Shown: piece after piece, positions 6,690 to 10,016 of the stretch
Position numbering within the stretch: the first letter of the stretch is position 1
Layout of the letters: each line of letters begins with the position of its first letter
NCBI GenBank assembly: GCA_002448975.1
Contig: DKBO01000198.1
Location: forward strand, 1 to 10,016
Source: Nitrospiraceae bacterium UBA6898
GTDB lineage: Bacteria; Nitrospirota; Thermodesulfovibrionia; Thermodesulfovibrionales; UBA6898
Reading direction: 5' to 3'
Length of the DNA: 10,016 nucleotides
Translations under genes and position numbers: made by a program
The notes under the pieces: generated by a model
What the model was told of the DNA's origin: nothing
The model's input: the letters and a program-made list of their open reading frames with translations, nothing else
The model's database searches: none

Positions 6690-7979
6690 CTACCCATCAC
6701 CTTTCTTCAACGCCCGCTCCACGGTCCGTATGGCACAGAACTCACCGCACATACTGCAGACGTCATTTTCCGTAGGAGGCACCTCTGCCCGCCATTCCCG
6801 GACCTTTTCGGGATTGAGGCTGAGCGCTATCTGACCGTTCCAGTCAAGTGCCTTGCGGGCCTTTGCCATCCTGATGTCGACATCCATGGCGCCCTTAATG
6901 CCCTTTGCAATGTCCGCAGCATGGGCGGCAAGCTTTGATACGATCACACCTTCCTGCACATCCTCTATGGTCGGCAGCCTGATATGCTCGGACGGAGTTA
7001 CATAGCACAAAAAATCCGCACCGGCCGCACCTGCTACGGCACCTCCTATTGCAGCGGTAATATGATCATATCCCATGCCGATGTCGGTCACCAGCGGACC
7101 AAGCACATAGAACGGTGCGCCTTTGCAGATCTCCTTCTCGATCTTCACGTTCAGCTCCACCTGGTTGAGCGGCACATGACCGGGGCCTTCAATGATGACC
7201 TGCACACCTCTTTCCATTGCTCTGTCTCTTAGTTCTCCGAGGGTGAGGAGTTCCTCGAGCTGTGTCCGGTCCGTCGCATCTGAGAGACATCCGGGCCGCA
7301 TGCCGTCGCCGAGGCTTAGGGTCATATCGTAGCGATACGCGATATCGCAGAGCCGGTCGAACTGCTCATACAGCGGGTTTTCCTTTTCGTTATAGATGAT
7401 CCATTCAACGAGGAAGGACCCTCCCCTGCTCACCACATCAAGAATCCTCCCCTCGTTTTTCAGCCGTTCGATCGCCTTTATTGTGAGCCCTGCATGGGCA
7501 GTGATAAAATCAACCCCGTCTGCTGCATGTTCTTCAATCACCGCAAAAAGGTCATCAGCAGTCATTTTTGCGATGGCCCCTTTTTGTGCGGCGGTCCTTA
7601 CCGCTGCCTCGTATATGGGCACCGTTCCCACGGCAACGGGAGATTTTTCCAGCATTATCCGCCTCAGTTCCCGGATTGGCCCTCCTGTGGACAAATCCAT
7701 GACGGCATCGGCGCCGTATTTTACCAGCACAGCAAGCTTTTCCATCTCCTCTTCTAGAGAGATCCTGTCCTTGGATGTCCCGATATTGGCATTGATCTTG
7801 GTCCGCATGTTCCTGCCGATGCCGATCGGCATTATGGGATGGTTCCGGTTGATGGGGATCACGCTTACGCCGGCCGCCAGATCCTCGGTAAGCTGTTCGG
7901 CCGACAGGCCTTCCGAAGCGGCAACCACCTTCAGCTCATCGGTAACAATCCCTTTTCTGGCCAGTTCAATTCTTGTCAT
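6690..7979 (-). CDS. thiC: Phosphomethylpyrimidine synthase ThiC (short form)
   Basis: A radical-SAM enzyme that rearranges 5-aminoimidazole ribotide to HMP-phosphate, the pyrimidine precursor of thiamine, in the cytoplasm. At 429 residues it is the short form without the N-terminal extension of E. coli ThiC. Hallmarks in order are NANIGTS, MDLSTGG, GTVPIYEA, DFITAHAG, SRGGS, SLGDGMRPG, EGPGHVP, LGPLVTDIGMGYDHI and FLCYVTPSEH. The cluster motif CSMCGEFC is at 408-415, spaced CX2CX3C rather than the CX2CX4C of the E. coli type. The start ATG at 7979 overlaps the thiE stop (ATGA) and has GAGGAAAT as ribosome site, so it is translationally coupled to thiE. The paralogue BzaF (5-hydroxybenzimidazole synthase of anaerobic B12 synthesis) is similar in size and sequence, but the TPP-riboswitch operon strongly favours ThiC. 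Confidence 0.95.
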   Translation of the reverse strand: MTRIELARKGIVTDELKVVAASEGLSAEQLTEDLAAGVSVIPINRNHPIMPIGIGRNMRTKINANIGTSKDRISLEEEMEKLAVLVKYGADAVMDLSTGGPIRELRRIMLEKSPVAVGTVPIYEAAVRTAAQKGAIAKMTADDLFAVIEEHAADGVDFITAHAGLTIKAIERLKNEGRILDVVSRGGSFLVEWIIYNEKENPLYEQFDRLCDIAYRYDMTLSLGDGMRPGCLSDATDRTQLEELLTLGELRDRAMERGVQVIIEGPGHVPLNQVELNVKIEKEICKGAPFYVLGPLVTDIGMGYDHITAAIGGAVAGAAGADFLCYVTPSEHIRLPTIEDVQEGVIVSKLAAHAADIAKGIKGAMDVDIRMAKARKALDWNGQIALSLNPEKVREWRAEVPPTENDVCSMCGEFCAIRTVERALKKGDG

Positions 7980-8599
7980 GATGATTTCCTCACAAATTCT
8001 GCCGAAGTTTTTCTCACATCTTTTGCCGTCAGGATAGCTGATATCAGCGCTATCCCATATGCTCCCTGCCGGAAGACTTCCTCCAGCCTATCAAGCCTTA
8101 TCCCGCCTATGGCAAAGACAGGCCGAGAGAGGCTGTCTGCAGCATCTCTCAGCACAGGAAGGCCTATCGGCCTTCCATACTGCATCTTTGACGGGGTTTC
8201 ATATATCGGTCCCAGGGTTATGAAATTTGCACCTTCCTCCTGTGCCTCTCGCGCTTCATCAACGCTATGCGTTGAAACACCGATCATCAGACCGCCGCCG
8301 GAAGCCTTACGCGCTGCCTGTACCGGCATGCTTGCTCTCCCGAGCTGCACGCCGTCAGCAGCGACCGCAAGGGCAATATCGACCCGGTCGTTGATGAAGA
8401 GCTTTGCCCCATATCTCATCGTCATCTTTCTCACGGTATACGCCAGGGCGAGAAGTTCCCTGGTAGTAAGATCCTTTTCCCGCAGCTGAACAGCCGTTAC
8501 GCCTCCGTCAAGGGCCTTTTCGATTGCTTGCAGCATATCCGCCACTGCTGCAAACAGCTTCCTGTCCGTAATGAGATAGAGTCTGAAATCCGGTTTCAT
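7976..8599 (-). CDS. thiE: Thiamine phosphate synthase ThiE
   Basis: A TIM-barrel enzyme of 207 residues, the usual length, that joins HMP-pyrophosphate and thiazole phosphate to give thiamine monophosphate. Motifs seen are LITDR (9-13), QLREK (38-42), LFINDR (67-72), DGVQLG (82-87), GVSTHS (107-112), GPIYETPSK (130-138), FAIGGI (162-167) and ALISAI (184-189). The common DGVHLG is DGVQLG here, a Gln for His change seen in some relatives. The ATG at 8599 is preceded by a modest GGAAAG ribosome site. The gene lies 77 bases after thiG across a hairpin and overlaps thiC by four bases. It is not fused to thiD or any other domain. Confidence 0.95.
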   Translation of the reverse strand: MKPDFRLYLITDRKLFAAVADMLQAIEKALDGGVTAVQLREKDLTTRELLALAYTVRKMTMRYGAKLFINDRVDIALAVAADGVQLGRASMPVQAARKASGGGLMIGVSTHSVDEAREAQEEGANFITLGPIYETPSKMQYGRPIGLPVLRDAADSLSRPVFAIGGIRLDRLEEVFRQGAYGIALISAILTAKDVRKTSAEFVRKSS

Positions 8600-8624
8600 G
8601 TCTTTCCGGGTCAGTGCCGGTGAT

Positions 8625-8666
8625 CCCTGTCAGAACGTCAGATGCTGAAACTTCCGACTGACAGGG
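8625..8666. repeat. Perfect 9-bp inverted repeat in the thiG-thiE spacer
   Basis: The arms CCCTGTCAG (8625-8633) and CTGACAGGG (8658-8666) are exactly complementary around a 24-base loop that itself contains a small TCAG/CTGA repeat. It fills most of the 77-base spacer. No T-run follows on the minus strand, so it is not a classical terminator. A role in mRNA processing, stability or setting the thiG:thiE ratio is inference. Confidence 0.6.
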
Positions 8667-8676
8667 GCCAGCGTGT

Positions 8677-9447
8677 TCACAGCATCCCGTCAAAGGGGCT
8701 GCTTGCCGTTGCATAGAGCTTCTTTGGTATCCTCCCTGCCGTATATGCAAGCCTGCCGGCCATCACTCCGTACTTCATTGCCTCTGCCATGGCAATCGGG
8801 TCTTTTGCGCCCGCTATTGCCGTATTCAGCAGAACGGCATCACAGCCAAGCTCCATGGCGATGGCAACATCCGAAGCCGTACCAACTCCCGCATCAACGA
8901 TGATCGGGACCGTTGCCTGCTCGAGGATGATCTTCATATTGTAAGGATTCCGGATACCCAGCCCCGACCCTATCGGCGCAGCAAGCGGCATAACAGCAGA
9001 TGCGCCCGCATTGACGAGCCTTTTTGCCATGACCGGATCATCGTTCGTGTACGGCAGGACAATGAACCCTTCCTTGGCCAGTATCTCCGTTGCCTGCAGG
9101 AGACCGATCGTATCAGGGAAAAGCGTCTTCTCGTCACCGATCACTTCAAGTTTGATAAGATCAGAGATGCCTGCCTCCCGGGCAAGCCGTGAATACCGGA
9201 GCGCGTCTTCCATCGTGTAACACCCGGCCGTGTTCGGCAGGATCTTATAGTGTTTGGGATCAATGTAGTCAAGAAGGTTGTCTGTTTTTCTGTCGGTAAT
9301 ATTCGTGCGTCGCACGGCAACCGTTACCACATCAGCACCGGAGGCCTCTACAGCCCTCTTCGTCTCTGCGAAGTCCTTGTATTTACCTGTTCCAACCCAG
9401 AGCCTGGATCTGAACTCAATTCCTCTGATGATCAGCTTGTCTTCCAT
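8677..9447 (-). CDS. thiG: Thiazole synthase ThiG
   Basis: A 256-residue TIM-barrel enzyme, the usual length, that builds thiazole phosphate from deoxyxylulose 5-phosphate, dehydroglycine and sulfur carried on ThiS-thiocarboxylate. The DXP Schiff-base lysine is K99 in LIKLEVIGD. Other family blocks are WVGTGKY (17-23), VVTVAVRR (40-47), LPNTAGCYT (70-78), VLPYTNDDP, VMPLAAPIGSG and IVDAGVGTASDVAIAMELGC. The ATG at 9447 has an AAGGAGAAGG ribosome site directly upstream. It lies 147 bases after thiS, the widest gap inside the operon, in which I see no further gene. No defects were seen. Confidence 0.97.
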   Translation of the reverse strand: MEDKLIIRGIEFRSRLWVGTGKYKDFAETKRAVEASGADVVTVAVRRTNITDRKTDNLLDYIDPKHYKILPNTAGCYTMEDALRYSRLAREAGISDLIKLEVIGDEKTLFPDTIGLLQATEILAKEGFIVLPYTNDDPVMAKRLVNAGASAVMPLAAPIGSGLGIRNPYNMKIILEQATVPIIVDAGVGTASDVAIAMELGCDAVLLNTAIAGAKDPIAMAEAMKYGVMAGRLAYTAGRIPKKLYATASSPFDGML

Positions 9448-9594
9448 CCCTTCTCCTTGCCTTTCTTATTCACATTGGCGGCAGGACGTTGCCGTTGCGC
9501 GACCTTTTCCCGACAGCTGGAGTACATCACTTCAGGATTGGGAGGCAAAAACCTCGGAGGTCGGTGCGGCCGGAAACGAGAGAACAGCGATTTC

Positions 9595-9810
9595 CTACAA
9601 CCATCTCCATCCTCCTCCGCCCACAAAATTGACGATCTCGACCGTATCGCCGTCATTGAGCGGGTACGTTACGTACTCCGCCTTCCTGACAACCTTCAGA
9701 TTTACTTCAACCGCCACCCTGCCCGGGGCGATCTTCAGCTCTTCAAGCAGCTCCATCACCGTCGCAGCGCTGAGGGTATCAATAACCTCGCCGTTTATCG
9801 TCAGCTTCAT
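9595..9810 (-). CDS. thiS: Sulfur carrier protein ThiS with a C-terminal extension
   Basis: A 71-residue beta-grasp protein that carries sulfur as a C-terminal thiocarboxylate to ThiG. The start MKLTINGE and the end DGDTVEIVNFVGGGG are typical. Active ThiS normally ends in Gly-Gly, whose terminal carboxylate is adenylated by ThiF. Here the Gly run (64-67) is followed by WRWL (68-71) before the TAG stop. Taken at face value, the tail would have to be removed before activation, as known for the ThiS-like carriers QbsE and CysO; a sequencing error or local frameshift is the alternative. I chose the ATG at 9810, which fits family length. The frame extends to a TTG at 9846 inside the terminator stem, which is unlikely. 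There is no clear Shine-Dalgarno: the start is preceded by the terminator T-run. First gene of the operon. Confidence 0.92.
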   Translation of the reverse strand: MKLTINGEVIDTLSAATVMELLEELKIAPGRVAVEVNLKVVRKAEYVTYPLNDGDTVEIVNFVGGGGWRWL

Positions 9811-9815
9811 AAAAT

Positions 9816-9844
9816 AAAAAACCGCATCCCTTTGAGGATACGGC
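9816..9844 (-). terminator. Intrinsic terminator of the TPP riboswitch expression platform
   Basis: On the minus strand CCGTATCC (9843-9836) pairs with GGATGCGG (9829-9822), 8 bp with one wobble, around a short TCAAAG loop, and six T follow (9821-9816). It stands between the aptamer and thiS, five bases before the ATG. Its 5' arm CCGTATC (9843-9837) is perfectly complementary to GATACGG (9893-9887) inside the aptamer, so an alternative antiterminator is possible when TPP is not bound. Confidence 0.88.
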
Positions 9845-9862
9845 AACCGTTTCTGATCAATT

Positions 9863-9955
9863 CCCTGTTTCCTCCGCCGGAATTATCCGTATCAGGTTCA
9901 CGGGGTCTCACGCGAAATCCGCGTGACTCTCAGGCATCCCTGCCTCCCCCAAGGG
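9863..9955 (-). promoter_or_regulatory. TPP (THI-box) riboswitch aptamer
   Basis: Read on the minus strand, this region has the conserved THI-element parts in order: a P1 arm CCCT, GGGG of P2, a short AGGC/GCCT hairpin, the conserved CTGAGA, an optional extra stem TCACGCG/CGCGTGA, the closing P2 ACCCC, then TGAACCTGATACGGATAATT, then CCGGCGGAGGAAAC, and the 3' P1 arm AGGG. It binds thiamine pyrophosphate in the nascent mRNA. With the terminator directly downstream and thiS-thiG-thiE-thiC behind it, it should switch off the operon at the transcription level when TPP is plentiful. It begins almost at the predicted transcription start. Confidence 0.97.
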
Positions 9956-9963
9956 TTACTTAA

Positions 9964-9993
9964 AGTATAGTGGAGCGTTCAGCGCAAAGTCAA
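9964..9993 (-). promoter_or_regulatory. Sigma70-type promoter of the thi operon
   Basis: The minus strand has TTGACT (9993-9988), an 18-base spacer and TATACT (9969-9964), each one mismatch from consensus. The predicted start is near 9957, just before the first P1 base of the riboswitch, which is the position expected for a riboswitch-controlled operon. Confidence 0.8.
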
Positions 9994-10016
9994 CGAACCG
10001 TGTTGATCCTGTGGGC

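Noticed and set aside
9547..9561. Terminator-like ACCT/AGGT hairpin with T-run between thiS and thiG (minus)
   Set aside because: The stem is only 4 bp with a 3-base loop, and it would cut off the rest of an obvious operon.
9432..9656. Minus-strand 74-codon frame overlapping the end of thiS and the start of thiG
   Set aside because: It lies out of frame over thiS codons and the spacer, is rich in Arg, Ser and Pro as shadow frames are, and has no family signature.
9811..9846. Upstream TTG start for thiS adding 12 residues
   Set aside because: The extra codons lie inside the terminator stem and T-run and are absent from the ThiS family; the ATG at 9810 gives normal length.

Overview
The window is a bacterial chromosome segment in which every gene I accept lies on the minus strand, so it reads from the right edge to the left. 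A TPP riboswitch, an NtrB/NtrC-like two-component pair, a short ThiC with a CX2CX3C cluster motif and a secreted M1 metallopeptidase-like protein fit a Gram-negative, probably anaerobic bacterium. Nitrospirota or Desulfobacterota (Geobacter-like) is my best guess; this is inference from gene style, not from a marker gene. No mobile element, CRISPR array, rRNA or tRNA was seen.

Right part (about 6690-10016): a thiamine biosynthesis operon. A sigma70-type promoter (TTGACT-N18-TATACT) lies directly before a TPP (THI-box) riboswitch. This is followed by an intrinsic terminator whose T-run nearly touches the thiS start codon. The genes are then thiS (sulfur carrier), thiG (thiazole synthase), thiE (thiamine phosphate synthase) and thiC (HMP-P synthase). 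Together they cover both ring branches and the coupling step. thiF, thiH/thiO, thiD and thiL are not in the window. A seven-base match between the aptamer and the terminator stem suggests control by transcription attenuation. ThiS is odd in carrying four residues (WRWL) after its Gly run.

Middle part (about 2750-6466): a gene for an adenylate-kinase-like P-loop NMP kinase with a short LID lies 223 bases after thiC. After 81 more bases comes a 996-residue exported protein that joins an M1-type zinc peptidase domain, a ChaN/TIKI-like domain and a C-terminal PDZ domain. This three-part fusion is the most unusual protein here.

Left part (1-2749): a gene-poor stretch (2374-2749) with several inverted repeats, a possible small two-helix membrane protein (2167-2373), then a seven-helix sensor histidine kinase and, 41 bases on, the first 216 codons of its NtrC-family sigma54-dependent response regulator. 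The regulator gene runs off the left edge. Kinase and regulator are almost certainly one operon; the input signal and targets cannot be read from this window.
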